Counted from the stretch's first letter, positions 7,016 to 15,579 are shown. The stretch: 19,123 bases of DNA from Lamprobacter sp964516305 (GCA_964516305.1 CAZEZH010000058.1:1-19123), one strand, 5' to 3'. Notes: generated from the sequence alone by a model not told the origin. Numbers and translations: made by a program.

Positions 7016-8869
7016 ATGAATCAGTATCCACTCTGGAAGAACCTGCTGATCCTCGCTGTGATCCTGTTCGGCCTGTTCTTGGCCCTGCCGAACCTTTTCT
7101 CGCAGGATCCAGCGATCGAGGTTAAGGCTGAAGAGGGCAAGGTTGGCCCAGCGATCCGTGCCCAAGTCGCGGCGGCGATGGAGAACGCTGGCGTCCCGGT
7201 CAAGGCGATCGAAGAACGGGAAGGCGGTAAGGCGCTGATCCGCTTTGACACGCCAAGCGACCAGCTTCGTGGCCAGGCCACCCTAGACCGCACCCTCGGC
7301 GACGGCTACCAGCATGCACTCACGCAGTCACCGGACCTGCCGGGCTGGGTTGAGGCGCTCGGCCTGCAGCCGATGTTCCTCGGCCTCGATCTGCGCGGCG
7401 GTATCCACGTCTTGATCGATGTCGACATGGACGCGGCGGTGACCCAGGCCGTCGAGCGCTACACGGGAGACATCCGCACCCTGCTGCGCAACGATCGTAT
7501 CCGCTATCTAACGGTTGGGCATGACGACGACCGCATCGAGGTCCGATTCCGCGATGAGCCGGTTCGCGACGAAGCTGCCAAGCTGATCCGGAACGAATTC
7601 CGCGATCTCGAGGTCACGACGGGCAGCCAAGGCGGCGATCTCTATGTCTATGCCACCCTGCCCCTGGCCAAGCAGGAGGAGACCAAACGCTTCGCGCTGG
7701 AGCAAAACATCACGACACTGCGTAATCGCGTAAATGCGCTCGGTGTCGCCGAGCCCATCATCCAGCGCCAAGGCGAGCGCCGCATCATCGTGCAATTGCC
7801 AGGCGCCCAAGACCCAGCCCGTCTTAAAGACCTGCTGGGCGCGACGGCCACCCTCGAGTACCGTCTGGTCGATACCGAACACAGCGTGCAGGACGCGCTC
7901 GACGGCCGGGTGCCGGTGGGCGCCGCCCTCTACTATGAGCGCAACGGCCAGCCGATCCTGCTCAAACGGCGGGTTATCGTCACCGGTGACCAGATCACTA
8001 GCGCAGCGGCCGGCTTCGACCAACAAAGCGGCTCACCGATGGTCAGTGTCAGCCTCGACGCCCAGGGCGCACGCCAAATGCGACGCATGACCACCGATAA
8101 TGTCGGCAAGCCGATGGCCGTCGTCTTCATCGAATCCCGAACGGTCACCCGCATCGTTGACGGCGAGCCGGTCAAAGAACGGGTTCGGAGCGAGGAGGTC
8201 ATCAGCGTCGCCAATATTCTCGAGCCGTTTGGCCGCCGGTTCCAAACCACAGGCTTGGATAGCTCCGAAGAGGCACACACCCTGGCACTGCTGCTACGCG
8301 CTGGCGCACTGGCCGCACCGATCGAGATTGTTGAAGAGCGCACCATCGGCCCAAGCCTGGGCCAGGACAACATCGATCAAGGCTTCCGCTCAGTGCTCAT
8401 CGGCCTGGCCTTGGTGGTGATCTTCATGGCCCTGTACTACCGAGTCTTCGGACTGGTTGCTGATGTGGTGCTAGTCGTCAATCTGGTGATGATCATCGCG
8501 GTGCTCTCGCTGCTGCAGGCCACCTTGACCATGCCCGGCATCGCCGGGATCGTGCTCACCGTCGGCATGGCGGTCGATGCGAATGTGCTGATCTTCGAGC
8601 GGATCCGTGAAGAGATCCGCAACGGCAGCACGCCGCAGGCGAGCATCCATGCCGGTTACGACAAGGCCCTCTCGACCATCGTCGATGCCAATGTCACAAC
8701 GCTGATTGCAGCGATCGTGTTGTTCAGCTTTGGCACCGGACCGGTTAAGGGCTTTGCGGTCACGCTGTTCATCGGCATCCTGACCTCGATGTTCACCGCC
8801 ATTCTCGGTTCTCGGGCGTTGATCAACCTGATCTACGGCGGCCGCCGCGTGAAGCGGTTAGCGATCTAA
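7016..8869 (+). CDS. secD: Protein translocase subunit SecD
   Basis: SecD with SecF uses the proton gradient to help pull exported proteins from the SecYEG channel. The 617-residue product has a first transmembrane helix at about 9-27, a large periplasmic region starting with LGLDLRGGIHVLIDVDMD, and a P1-head region. A five-helix C-terminal block includes ALYYRVFGLVADVVLVVN and the signature GMAVDANVLIFERIREE, whose Asp is the conserved proton-path residue. The size is normal for gammaproteobacteria. The ATG has only a weak GGAAG in front. It is followed after 26 bases by secF. Confidence 0.97.
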   Translation: MNQYPLWKNLLILAVILFGLFLALPNLFSQDPAIEVKAEEGKVGPAIRAQVAAAMENAGVPVKAIEEREGGKALIRFDTPSDQLRGQATLDRTLGDGYQHALTQSPDLPGWVEALGLQPMFLGLDLRGGIHVLIDVDMDAAVTQAVERYTGDIRTLLRNDRIRYLTVGHDDDRIEVRFRDEPVRDEAAKLIRNEFRDLEVTTGSQGGDLYVYATLPLAKQEETKRFALEQNITTLRNRVNALGVAEPIIQRQGERRIIVQLPGAQDPARLKDLLGATATLEYRLVDTEHSVQDALDGRVPVGAALYYERNGQPILLKRRVIVTGDQITSAAAGFDQQSGSPMVSVSLDAQGARQMRRMTTDNVGKPMAVVFIESRTVTRIVDGEPVKERVRSEEVISVANILEPFGRRFQTTGLDSSEEAHTLALLLRAGALAAPIEIVEERTIGPSLGQDNIDQGFRSVLIGLALVVIFMALYYRVFGLVADVVLVVNLVMIIAVLSLLQATLTMPGIAGIVLTVGMAVDANVLIFERIREEIRNGSTPQASIHAGYDKALSTIVDANVTTLIAAIVLFSFGTGPVKGFAVTLFIGILTSMFTAILGSRALINLIYGGRRVKRLAI

Positions 8870-8895
8870 CTGGCCTTCTAACCGGAGCACTTCTC

Positions 8896-9843
8896 ATGGC
8901 GCACGCCCAGATTCTCAAAGATTCCAACATCGACTTTCTCGGCAAGCGACGCATCGCAGCGTTCATCTCCGGGGCACTGATGGTCATCTGTCTGCTGTCG
9001 ATCCTGTTCCGCGGATTCAACTTCGGGCTCGATTTCACCGGCGGTACGGTGATCGAGCTCGGCTATGAGCAACCGGTCGAGGTTGCCGAGATCACCGCGA
9101 CCCTGGCCGAGGAGGGCATCGTTGATGCCACCGTCCAGTACTTCGGCTCGAACCGCGACATCCTGATCCGCATCGCCCCGCAGGAAGGTGAAGAGGCCAG
9201 TTCTGAACTCAGCGACCGCGTCTTCCGGCTGCTTAGCGCCAATGCCGAGACAGCGATCGAGCTGCGGCGGGTCGAGTTCGTCGGGCCGCAGGTCGGTGAG
9301 GAACTGCGCGAACAGGGCGGACTGGCGGTGCTGTTCGCGCTGATCGGCATCCTGGTCTATGTCGCGCTGCGCTTTGAGTGGCGCTTCGCGGTTGGCGCGG
9401 TTGGCGCTCTGATGCACGATGTGCTCTTTACCATCGGCATGTTCTCGATCTTCTACATCCCCTTCGATCTGACCGTGTTGGCCGCGGTGTTGGCCGTGAT
9501 CGGCTATTCGCTCAACGACACCATCGTCATCTTCGACCGCATCCGCGAGAACTTCCGCAAGATGCGCAAGGGCACGGTCATCGAGATCAGCAACCGCTCG
9601 GTCAACCAGACCCTGTCGCGCACCATCATCACCTCAGGTACTACCTTGCTGGTGCTCCTCGCGCTCTACTTCTTGGGCGGAGAGGCGATCGCAGGTTTCT
9701 CGCTGGCGCTGATCATGGGTGTCTTGGTGGGTACCTATTCGACCATCTACATCGCGACCGCCGCGGCTGTTTGGCTAGGTATTAGCCGCGCTGACCTGAT
9801 GCCGCCCGAGAAGGAGGGCAAGGTGGTGGATGATCGGCCATGA
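8896..9843 (+). CDS. secF: Protein translocase subunit SecF
   Basis: The 315-residue protein has the SecF layout: first helix at about 20-38, GLDFTGGTVIEL at the start of the periplasmic part, then five helices including VALRFEWRFAVGAVGALMHD and the family signature GYSLNDTIVIFDRIRENF. CGGAG eight bases upstream supports the ATG. Its stop overlaps the next gene (ATGA), so that gene is likely translated with it. Confidence 0.97.
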   Translation: MAHAQILKDSNIDFLGKRRIAAFISGALMVICLLSILFRGFNFGLDFTGGTVIELGYEQPVEVAEITATLAEEGIVDATVQYFGSNRDILIRIAPQEGEEASSELSDRVFRLLSANAETAIELRRVEFVGPQVGEELREQGGLAVLFALIGILVYVALRFEWRFAVGAVGALMHDVLFTIGMFSIFYIPFDLTVLAAVLAVIGYSLNDTIVIFDRIRENFRKMRKGTVIEISNRSVNQTLSRTIITSGTTLLVLLALYFLGGEAIAGFSLALIMGVLVGTYSTIYIATAAAVWLGISRADLMPPEKEGKVVDDRP

Positions 9844-10475
9844 GTGACGCCACGCCGGTTCAAGTGGGCTCGCCGACATCGGTCGGTGCAGCAGGGCTCA
9901 GAACACTCCGCGAAGTTCAGCCGGGGAGTTTCATCTTTGAGCGCCCAGCTGCACTGCCGCCGGCCTTTTGCGATGAGGTGGTTGCCCGCTTCGAAGCCAA
10001 TCCCGAACAGCAGTATGCAGGGCGTATCGGCCAGCTGCGCGAAGAAGACGCCTCGGTGAAGAAGACCACTGATCTGGTGGTCAGCAACAAGGACGACTGG
10101 AAGGACGTCGATCGGATGTTCTTTCGCTCCCTGGGCGCGGCCATGCTCGAACTGCGCGAGGCCTTCCCGTATTTCAAAGGGCCGTTCAAGGACATCGGCT
10201 ATCAGGTCCAGCGCTATCGGCCCGGAGAGTATTACCACTGGCACATCGATGGCGGCAGCCATGAACTCAGCCAGCGCCAGTTGGTGGCACTCTGGTATCT
10301 GAATGACGTCCCAGGCCCGGGTGGCGAGACCGATTTCCTGTTCCAGCAGGTCAGCGTGCGGCCAGAGCGCGGCAAACTGGTGCTGTTCCCGCCATTCTGG
10401 ACGCATGAGCATCGGGCAGCAGCGTTACGCGACGGGCTCAAGTACATCGCAACCACCTGGGTGGTCTTTGCCTGA
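9840..10475 (+). CDS. 2-oxoglutarate/Fe(II)-dependent oxygenase, prolyl-4-hydroxylase type
   Basis: A 211-residue protein with the double-stranded beta-helix pattern of the prolyl-4-hydroxylase group. The iron ligands are His135 and Asp137 in HWHIDGG and His189 or His191 in FWTHEHRA. Lys201 in GLKYIATTW stands where the 2-oxoglutarate carboxylate is bound. RYRPGEYYHWH and GPGGETDF are typical strand and turn motifs. The start codon overlaps the secF stop. No signal peptide is seen, so it is cytosolic. The substrate is unknown. Coupling to secF suggests, but does not show, a role in translocation or ribosome-associated hydroxylation. Confidence 0.85.
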   Translation: MSDATPVQVGSPTSVGAAGLRTLREVQPGSFIFERPAALPPAFCDEVVARFEANPEQQYAGRIGQLREEDASVKKTTDLVVSNKDDWKDVDRMFFRSLGAAMLELREAFPYFKGPFKDIGYQVQRYRPGEYYHWHIDGGSHELSQRQLVALWYLNDVPGPGGETDFLFQQVSVRPERGKLVLFPPFWTHEHRAAALRDGLKYIATTWVVFA

Positions 10476-10577
10476 GGCTGGCTCAGCCCTCGATGGCGAT
10501 GCTCGCCTCGCAGCAGAGGCCTAGCAACGAACACAGGAGGCGACGCAGGCCATCTCGCACCTCGCGCACAGAGACCG

Positions 10578-10985
10578 ATGATGTCGACCACAACGCCGAA
10601 CCAGCCGCCACGGCTCCTTGCCATCATTGAGCTCGGTGGCTATCCGAACTTCAGCCCGCTCTATCGTCGGCTCGGCTTCGAAGCGGAACTCGTCAGCTCG
10701 CAGCGCAAGGCCCAGGCCGTACTTAAACGCCGACTGCCGGATGTGATTGTTGCGGAATACAACTTTCAATCCGATTTTCGCGACCGCACGAGCAACCTCG
10801 AGACCTTGATGGCGCGGCTGCAACGGCATCCGCAGGTACGGGTGATTGCGATCTATCAACCGGATCACAGGCACAAGCTCGACAGCCTGCTCGAGCGTTT
10901 TCCGCTCTTTGCCACCCTGCCTTTGCCAGTCACCGAGGCCGAGATGGAGGCCAGCTTGCGGCAGACACTCGACTCTACGCCCTGA
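10578..10985 (+). CDS. Small receiver-like protein without the phospho-acceptor Asp
   Basis: The 135 residues show a CheY-like alternation: a first strand RLLAIIEL, a helix, a second strand, a third strand LPDVIVAEYNF, a fourth strand VRVIAIYQPD, and a last strand/turn FATLPLPVTEAEMEASL. In receivers the pattern PDxxxxD ends in the phosphorylated Asp; here that place is Glu. The usual Lys of the Lys-Pro turn is Leu. The early acidic pair is a single Glu. So this is at best a pseudo-receiver, and no named family is recognised. ATG codons at 10578 and 10581 are both possible, and no strong ribosome site is adjacent (AGGAGG lies about 40 bases upstream). It follows the oxygenase after 102 bases. 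Confidence 0.7.
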   Translation: MMSTTTPNQPPRLLAIIELGGYPNFSPLYRRLGFEAELVSSQRKAQAVLKRRLPDVIVAEYNFQSDFRDRTSNLETLMARLQRHPQVRVIAIYQPDHRHKLDSLLERFPLFATLPLPVTEAEMEASLRQTLDSTP

Positions 10986-11048
10986 TTCATTGCCTTCCCG
11001 TGAATACGAAGGTCGCCGAGCAGGTGGAGCAGGGATTGGCCGTCGTAG

Positions 11049-11089
11049 CTTAGTGTCTCTGCGTGATCTGAGGCTAAGATGCTCTTTTT
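11049..11089 (+). terminator. Weak possible terminator between convergent genes
   Basis: CTTAG (11049-11053) pairs with CTAAG (11074-11078) around a 20-base partly paired loop, followed by ATGCTC and five T residues. It lies in the 112-base gap between the receiver-like gene and mepA, which converge. The short stem makes this tentative. Confidence 0.3.
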
Positions 11090-11097
11090 GGCATCAT

Positions 11098-11985
11098 TTA
11101 AGACGCGTCCAGCAGCGCTGAGCAAGCGGCTGGCGGCTTCGGGCGCGACCTTGAACTCGAGGATGAGCTTCTACTTGGTGAACGGGCCTCCTGACTGAAC
11201 CACCAGGCCAGCTCAGAACCGCAGCCGCTGCCCATCGCGATCGGCGCTTGTTGTTTGCAACCGGGGCTGTCAGAAGGACATTTCAGGCGCACATGCATAT
11301 GCGCATCATGTCCCCACCAGGGCCGCAGCTTGCGCAGCCAGTCGGCATCGGCATCGCTGCGACAGAGGGCGCGCTTAATCGCTGGGTTGACCAGGATACG
11401 ATCGACGTCTGGATGCTCGGCGGCCCGCTTGATCAAGAATCGCTGCTCTGCCCCCCAACGCGCGTTCGGTTGCAGGCCATGTTGGCCTAGCATGCTCGGC
11501 GGATCGCGAGCCTCCGGCGTATCCTGCCAAGCTTGTCTGGCTGAATCGGCCAGCGTCAGCCAGATATCCACATCAAGCCCATTCTGATGGCTCACATGCG
11601 AGGATGACATCCGCCCGCCACGTGGCTGTGCAAGATCACCGACCATGATCAACCGGCCGCCGGTGCGTTCCGCAACCGCTGCACCAATGTCCTGCACCAA
11701 GGCGATGGTGTTCTGGTGACCGTAGAAGCGGTTGCGATGCCGACGAATGTTGACGAAACCTTGCCCGGCTGGCGGAAGCCGAAAGGCCCCGCGAACGCAT
11801 CCGTTGGATGGTCCGCCGATAGATTCGGTGCGACCTTCAGCGATGGTCTTCACCTGAGACCAAGGGGTCTCGGCGGCCAGGCCGATCATGGAGATCATTA
11901 GCGAGAGCAGGCCCGCAATGGTAGCGCAGGCTGGGCCCCGATAGCGGTCTAGCGCCGGACAGCACCGGCGGTCTGGAAAAGGCAT
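11098..11985 (-). CDS. mepA: Penicillin-insensitive murein endopeptidase MepA
   Basis: MepA is a periplasmic zinc LAS-type peptidase cutting D-Ala-mDAP crosslinks in peptidoglycan. In the 295-residue protein the zinc and catalytic residues lie in SSHVSHQNGLDVDIWL (His133, Asp138/Asp140) and WWGHDAHMHVRLKCP (His226, His229, His231). A hydrophobic N-terminal segment, TIAGLLSLMISMIGLAA, serves as signal peptide. I chose the ATG at 11985 because AGGAG stands seven bases before it; the alternative at 12015 lacks a ribosome site. The tail is Ser/Arg/Pro-rich and ends ACSALLDAS, as in the family (E. coli ends with a Pro-rich linker and CQALLDE), so there is no frameshift. It lies downstream of the six-helix membrane protein gene, separated by a hairpin. 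Confidence 0.93.
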   Translation of the reverse strand: MPFPDRRCCPALDRYRGPACATIAGLLSLMISMIGLAAETPWSQVKTIAEGRTESIGGPSNGCVRGAFRLPPAGQGFVNIRRHRNRFYGHQNTIALVQDIGAAVAERTGGRLIMVGDLAQPRGGRMSSSHVSHQNGLDVDIWLTLADSARQAWQDTPEARDPPSMLGQHGLQPNARWGAEQRFLIKRAAEHPDVDRILVNPAIKRALCRSDADADWLRKLRPWWGHDAHMHVRLKCPSDSPGCKQQAPIAMGSGCGSELAWWFSQEARSPSRSSSSSSRSRPKPPAACSALLDAS

Positions 11986-12034
11986 CCGCGCACTCCTGGT
12001 TGATGCGCCGTCCATAGACGGCTAGGAAGCAACC

Positions 12035-12040
12035 AGTATA
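12035..12040 (-). promoter_or_regulatory. Possible -10 element of mepA
   Basis: TATACT on the minus strand would place a transcript start near 12028, giving a 43-base leader to the ATG at 11985. The upstream -35 (CCAACT) is poor. Confidence 0.4.
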
Positions 12041-12053
12041 ACGCCGGTAAAGT

Positions 12054-12094
12054 CCCGAGTTGGCGGCGCGCCGAAACCGCGCGCGCCAATCGGG
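12054..12094 (-). terminator. Strong GC hairpin after the membrane-protein gene
   Basis: CCCGA/TCGGG closes a long stem continuing TTGGCG/CGCCAA and a GC-rich repeat core. The whole element is about 41 bases and lies 13 bases past the stop of the gene at 12107. On the minus strand only ACTTTACC follows, so the T-tract is poor. It may end the upstream transcript or protect its 3' end, and it directly precedes the mepA promoter region. Confidence 0.5.
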
Positions 12095-12106
12095 ATTAGG
12101 CCTGAC

Positions 12107-12760
12107 TTAGGCCTCCTTGCGTTTGGCGCCGATGCGTTTGGTGAGTAATGCACCGCGCATGGAGAGCAGCACGAAGGTGCTGGCAATAAAGCCGACCACC
12201 GCGACGCCAACGCTGATCGAGAGCGTCTTGCTCTGAGCGCCATCGATCCCGAAGGTCTCGCCGATGTAGAGCAGCATGGCATTATCAGCCGGGACTGCAA
12301 GCAGATAGGCGCAAAAGACCAAAAACAGGCTGAAGAAGAACAACTTAAAATCGAGGTGGATGGCGGCGAGCAGCGTGGCGAAGGCGATCAGGTAGATGAC
12401 GATCGTGGTGTACTGCTGGGCATCGATTGCCTCACTCAAGCCTTGGGTGTTAGCCGCGTACAAAAGGGCAAAGAGGGCACCCCAGTGCACAACCTGCTTG
12501 ATCAGGTACCAGGCCCGAAACTCGTTCGAGAGATAGGACTGGCTCCAGCCGGAGATCAACGAGATCACCGCGATGACGGGGATGAAGTATTCCCAATATC
12601 CGATGGTGCCCGCCATATCTTTCTGGCTGAGCCAAAACAGCACGACGGCAGTGACAAATAGGATCACCTGCGGCAGCAAAGCGAGCAGCAGGGGGGATTG
12701 ATAACGCTTCCGCTTGGGTTTTACGGGCGCTGCACTGGGGACGGCGGTAGCTTCGGACAC
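12107..12760 (-). CDS. Six-helix integral membrane protein of unknown function
   Basis: I do not recognise the family. The 217-residue product has a hydrophilic, Lys/Arg-rich N-terminus (KPKRKRY) and six predicted membrane spans: LLLALLPQVILFVTAVVLFWL, YFIPVIAVISLISGW, a third near HWGALFALLYAA, IVIYLIAFATLLAAIHL, FFFSLFLVFCAYLLAV and SISVGVAVVGFIASTFVLLSM. It ends in a basic TKRIGAKRKEA tail, so by the positive-inside rule both ends should be cytoplasmic. The GTG at 12760 is preferred because GGAGG lies seven bases before it, although the frame is open for another 77 codons upstream. It follows the transporter gene beyond a terminator, so it probably has its own promoter with a leader of over 100 bases. 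Confidence 0.75.
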   Translation of the reverse strand: MSEATAVPSAAPVKPKRKRYQSPLLLALLPQVILFVTAVVLFWLSQKDMAGTIGYWEYFIPVIAVISLISGWSQSYLSNEFRAWYLIKQVVHWGALFALLYAANTQGLSEAIDAQQYTTIVIYLIAFATLLAAIHLDFKLFFFSLFLVFCAYLLAVPADNAMLLYIGETFGIDGAQSKTLSISVGVAVVGFIASTFVLLSMRGALLTKRIGAKRKEA

Positions 12761-12944
12761 GACGAGTCCTCCAACTGGACCTGTGGTGAAGAGGACCGAC
12801 GGCCACAACTGTCGAGGTACAGGGCAGACCTCGGCACGACGTCGCGCTAGGACCGACACCGCTATCGCGACGCGGGACCGCCGGCAGTGACAAGCTTCGT
12901 CTAAGTGTAAACCCTTTTTCAAGTGTGTGTAGCTAGCTTGACAC

Positions 12945-12978
12945 AAAAAAAATGGTCCAACTGTCAAGATAAGTGGAC
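12945..12978 (-). terminator. Probable terminator of the SLC13-type transporter gene
   Basis: On the minus strand GTCCA (12978-12974) pairs with TGGAC (12959-12955), then CA and eight T residues (12952-12945). It begins about 20 bases after the transporter stop. The stem is short, but the T-tract is long. An overlapping inverted repeat (CTTGACA and TGTCAAG) flanks the T-tract. The rest of 12761-12944 is the leader of the membrane-protein gene, with one 6-bp inverted repeat (GTCGCG/CGCGAC) and no reading frame I support. Confidence 0.5.
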
Positions 12979-12997
12979 ACAAGTCCGTCACGAGGTC

Positions 12998-14776
12998 TCA
13001 AAACGGCCAAATGACCGGCACCAAGGCGACCGTGACCGCGCCGACCAGAACCGTGAGTGGAATACCAATCCGCATAAAGTCCACGAAGCGATAGCCACCC
13101 ACATTGAAGACCATGAGGTTGGTCTGGTAGCCAATCGGGGTGGCAAAGCTGGCCGAGGCGCCGACCATGAGGGTCACCAGGAATGGGACGACGCTGACCT
13201 GCATCAGTTCTGCGCTGTCGAGCGCCACCGGGAATAGTAGGACCGCTGCGACATTGTTGGTCGCCAGGGCAGTGAGCACCGCCGCGGCGACAAAGAGCAA
13301 CCCTAGCGCTAGCCAGGGTATACCGCCAGCGAGTTCGATCAGCGAGCCTGCCAACAAGGCAGCGGCACCGGTCTTCTCCAACGCGGCACCGATTCCAAAG
13401 GAAGTCGCGATCACGATCAGCACCTGCCAATCCGGCGCACGCCGGGCGACTCGGTCCGGCGTGCAGCGGGTAAGGATCATCGCCCCGGCTGCGAGCAGCG
13501 CTGCCTCCAGCATGCTGAGCAGTTCAAAGGCGACAACGCCAACCATCGCAGCCACGATGGCAATGGCAATCGGTGCCCGATCATGGCGCAACGGATGCTC
13601 ATCCCCAAACTGACTCACCACCAGGAAGTCTTTGGAGTTGCGCTGCTGCAAGACGAAGTCGGGGCGGGTTTCCAGTAGCAGGGTATCGCCGGCCTCGAGG
13701 ATGATGTCGCCGATCTTGCGCTGCACACGTTCGCCGTTGCGCGATAGCGCCAGGATGACCGCGCTGTAATAGCCGCGGAAATGGCCATCGCGCACGCTGG
13801 CACCAACCAACGGGCATTTGTTGGACAACACAGCCTCGACGAAACAACGCTCTTGGCGCGGCCCGCCGAGTTTGTAGACCTGGTTGGTGGCCGGGACCAA
13901 GCCGCGGATGCGATGCAGCTCGACCACCGAGTCGAGCATGCCAGCGAAGACCAGCCGATCACCGGGCGCAAGCAGCACTTGCGGCGATACCGCTGGCATG
14001 ATCTGCCCATCGCGCTCGATCTCTACCAGAAAAAGACCAGGCAGCTGGCGTAGCCCAGCCGCCTCGATGCTTTTGCCGGCCAGGGGGCTGTCGGCACCGA
14101 CCATCATCTCAGTGGTATAGCGGCGGATGTCTTCGAAGCGACAGCTCGCGGCAACCCGGTTTGGCAACAGCCAGCGCGCGCTAACAAGGATAAACAACAG
14201 GGTCAGAATCACCAGCGGCAGGCCGATCCAGGCAAGTTCGAACAGACCAAAGCCCTGCCCGTCGCTGTGACTGCTATAGAGCCCGTTCACAACCAGGTTG
14301 GTGCTGGTGCCAATCAGTGTGCAGGTCCCGCCGACAATGCTCGCAAAACTCAACGGCATCAGCAGCCCGGAGAGCGACAACTGATGCCGCCTCGCCCAGT
14401 CCGTCACCGCCGGGATGAAGATGGCCACCACGGCCGTGTTATTGAGAAACGCACTCAGGCCGGCTGCTGGCAGCATCAGACGCAGTCGGGCATTGCTCTC
14501 ACCCTTGGGATGGCCGAGCAGCATCTGACCGATCCAGCCAACGGCCCCGGTCTCCTTCAACCCAGACACCACCATGTAGAGTACGGCGACCGTGAGCATG
14601 CCTGGATTAGCAAAGCCGGCAAGCGCCTCGACCGGCGTCAGCACGCCACTGACCAGAAGCACTGTGAGCGCGCCTGAGGTAATAACGTCTGGCGCAAGGC
14701 GCGTGCGCAGGAACAGCACGAACGAGAGTGCAACCAGCCCAAGACTCAGCCAGCCTTGCCAGCCGAGGTCAGCCAT
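12998..14776 (-). CDS. SLC13/DASS-type transporter with two RCK_C (TrkA_C) domains
   Basis: The protein (592 residues from this ATG) has the divalent-anion:sodium symporter layout. The N-terminal membrane half carries AFLNNTAVVAIFIPAV. Two soluble RCK_C domains follow at about 205-290 and 295-375, each ending with a GDRLVFAG- or GDTLLLET-type strand. The C-terminal membrane half carries LATNNVAAVLLFP. The two NNT/NNV turns sit where this family holds sodium and substrate. Relatives carry sulfate, phosphate or dicarboxylates; the substrate here is unknown. The ATG at 14776 gives MADLGWQGW; a GTG three codons upstream (14785) is also possible, and neither has a clear ribosome site. It follows the unknown gene at 14822 after a short gap, suggesting one transcript. 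Confidence 0.9.
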   Translation of the reverse strand: MADLGWQGWLSLGLVALSFVLFLRTRLAPDVITSGALTVLLVSGVLTPVEALAGFANPGMLTVAVLYMVVSGLKETGAVGWIGQMLLGHPKGESNARLRLMLPAAGLSAFLNNTAVVAIFIPAVTDWARRHQLSLSGLLMPLSFASIVGGTCTLIGTSTNLVVNGLYSSHSDGQGFGLFELAWIGLPLVILTLLFILVSARWLLPNRVAASCRFEDIRRYTTEMMVGADSPLAGKSIEAAGLRQLPGLFLVEIERDGQIMPAVSPQVLLAPGDRLVFAGMLDSVVELHRIRGLVPATNQVYKLGGPRQERCFVEAVLSNKCPLVGASVRDGHFRGYYSAVILALSRNGERVQRKIGDIILEAGDTLLLETRPDFVLQQRNSKDFLVVSQFGDEHPLRHDRAPIAIAIVAAMVGVVAFELLSMLEAALLAAGAMILTRCTPDRVARRAPDWQVLIVIATSFGIGAALEKTGAAALLAGSLIELAGGIPWLALGLLFVAAAVLTALATNNVAAVLLFPVALDSAELMQVSVVPFLVTLMVGASASFATPIGYQTNLMVFNVGGYRFVDFMRIGIPLTVLVGAVTVALVPVIWPF

Positions 14777-14821
14777 GACATCCACGCTAGCGCGCGCCGG
14801 GCGACACAGCGATCAGCTTGC

Positions 14822-15478
14822 TCAGCCTCGCTGCAATGCCTCGTAGCGCGCCTTAAATGCCTGTTGACGGAGCCGCTCGGCCTCCATCTCGGTCGCGATC
14901 AGCGGCGAGTCCTCCCAGCTACCGCTCGCGTGCTCGTAGACCGAGAACCGATAGGCCTTGCCAACCTTGAACACCTGGGTCACATCCTGGCCTGCCTGCG
15001 CCATCGCCTGCATCTTGTTTAGACCCGTTGGCAGACCGTCGCCCCCAGCGCTGTCCGCAGCCTGACTCGGTGCGGACCCAGCTGCCATGCCCCCTTTACC
15101 TAAGGACTCACCCCCCTGAGCGTGCTTGGCTGCCACATCGCTGAGCTCAGCCGTCTCCTTGAACTGGAATTGATTGTTCTGCACCTCGCCCTGGATATCG
15201 AGTTCGACGCTTTCCACGTTCGGCAACCGGCTCAAAATATAGCCAGCCATCAACATGCCGAGCTTCTCGTTCTCTTTCTCGAGTGCGGTGAGCAGTTTGT
15301 CGGCAATGATCTGGCAGCGCTGCAGACGGTCTGGGGCTTCGACCCATTCGCGACTCATTTGCCAACCTTTGTCCATGTCACGATCTAGCTGCTCGAAGAA
15401 GTCACTGCCGCGCTCGATCACGGGGTCTGGCACGTTCAGGGTGTAGACTTGTTCATCGATGATGGCCTTGAGGATCAT
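14822..15478 (-). CDS. Unknown soluble protein, 218 residues
   Basis: I do not recognise a named family. The N-terminal half (1-110) looks folded and alpha/beta, starting MILKAIIDEQVYTLNVP, with a helix rich in Asp/Glu and LQRCQIIADKLLTALEKENEKLG. A linker at about 115-160 is rich in Gly, Ala and Ser. The C-terminal part ends with a charged helix (TEMEAERLRQQAFKARYEA). There are no membrane spans or signal peptide. The ATG is well supported by GGAGG five bases upstream; an upstream TTG in frame is unlikely to be used. It lies just upstream of the transporter gene and is divergent from the hydroxylase gene. Confidence 0.8.
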   Translation of the reverse strand: MILKAIIDEQVYTLNVPDPVIERGSDFFEQLDRDMDKGWQMSREWVEAPDRLQRCQIIADKLLTALEKENEKLGMLMAGYILSRLPNVESVELDIQGEVQNNQFQFKETAELSDVAAKHAQGGESLGKGGMAAGSAPSQAADSAGGDGLPTGLNKMQAMAQAGQDVTQVFKVGKAYRFSVYEHASGSWEDSPLIATEMEAERLRQQAFKARYEALQRG

Positions 15479-15567
15479 CCGGCCCTCCAACTGCTTTAGG
15501 TGGTCACTATCAGGCGTCTGATTCTATCTGGAACCGGGCCGCCATGTCGGTGCCGCCGCACTGCTGA

Positions 15568-15573
15568 TATGCT
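15568..15573 (+). promoter_or_regulatory. -10-like element six bases before the hydroxylase start
   Basis: TGATATGCT contains an extended -10 (TATGCT preceded by TGA). A start site seven bases after it would fall on the A of the ATG at 15580, and no Shine-Dalgarno sequence precedes that ATG. A leaderless mRNA is possible. The -35 at normal spacing (TGTCGG) is weak. Confidence 0.3.
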
Positions 15574-15579
15574 TGCCCT

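Noticed and set aside
7508..8026. Minus-strand 172-codon frame within secD
   Set aside because: It is a GC-rich shadow frame; the secD product is intact.
10865..11125. Minus-strand frame with protein-like residues (APEAASRLLSAAG) beyond mepA
   Set aside because: It overlaps mepA and the receiver-like gene and has no ribosome site; an upstream TAG cuts the best-looking part.
11098..11190. Apparent frameshift in the mepA tail (Ser/Arg run)
   Set aside because: The ending ACSALLDAS in the main frame matches the family ending after a variable linker, so the frame is intact.
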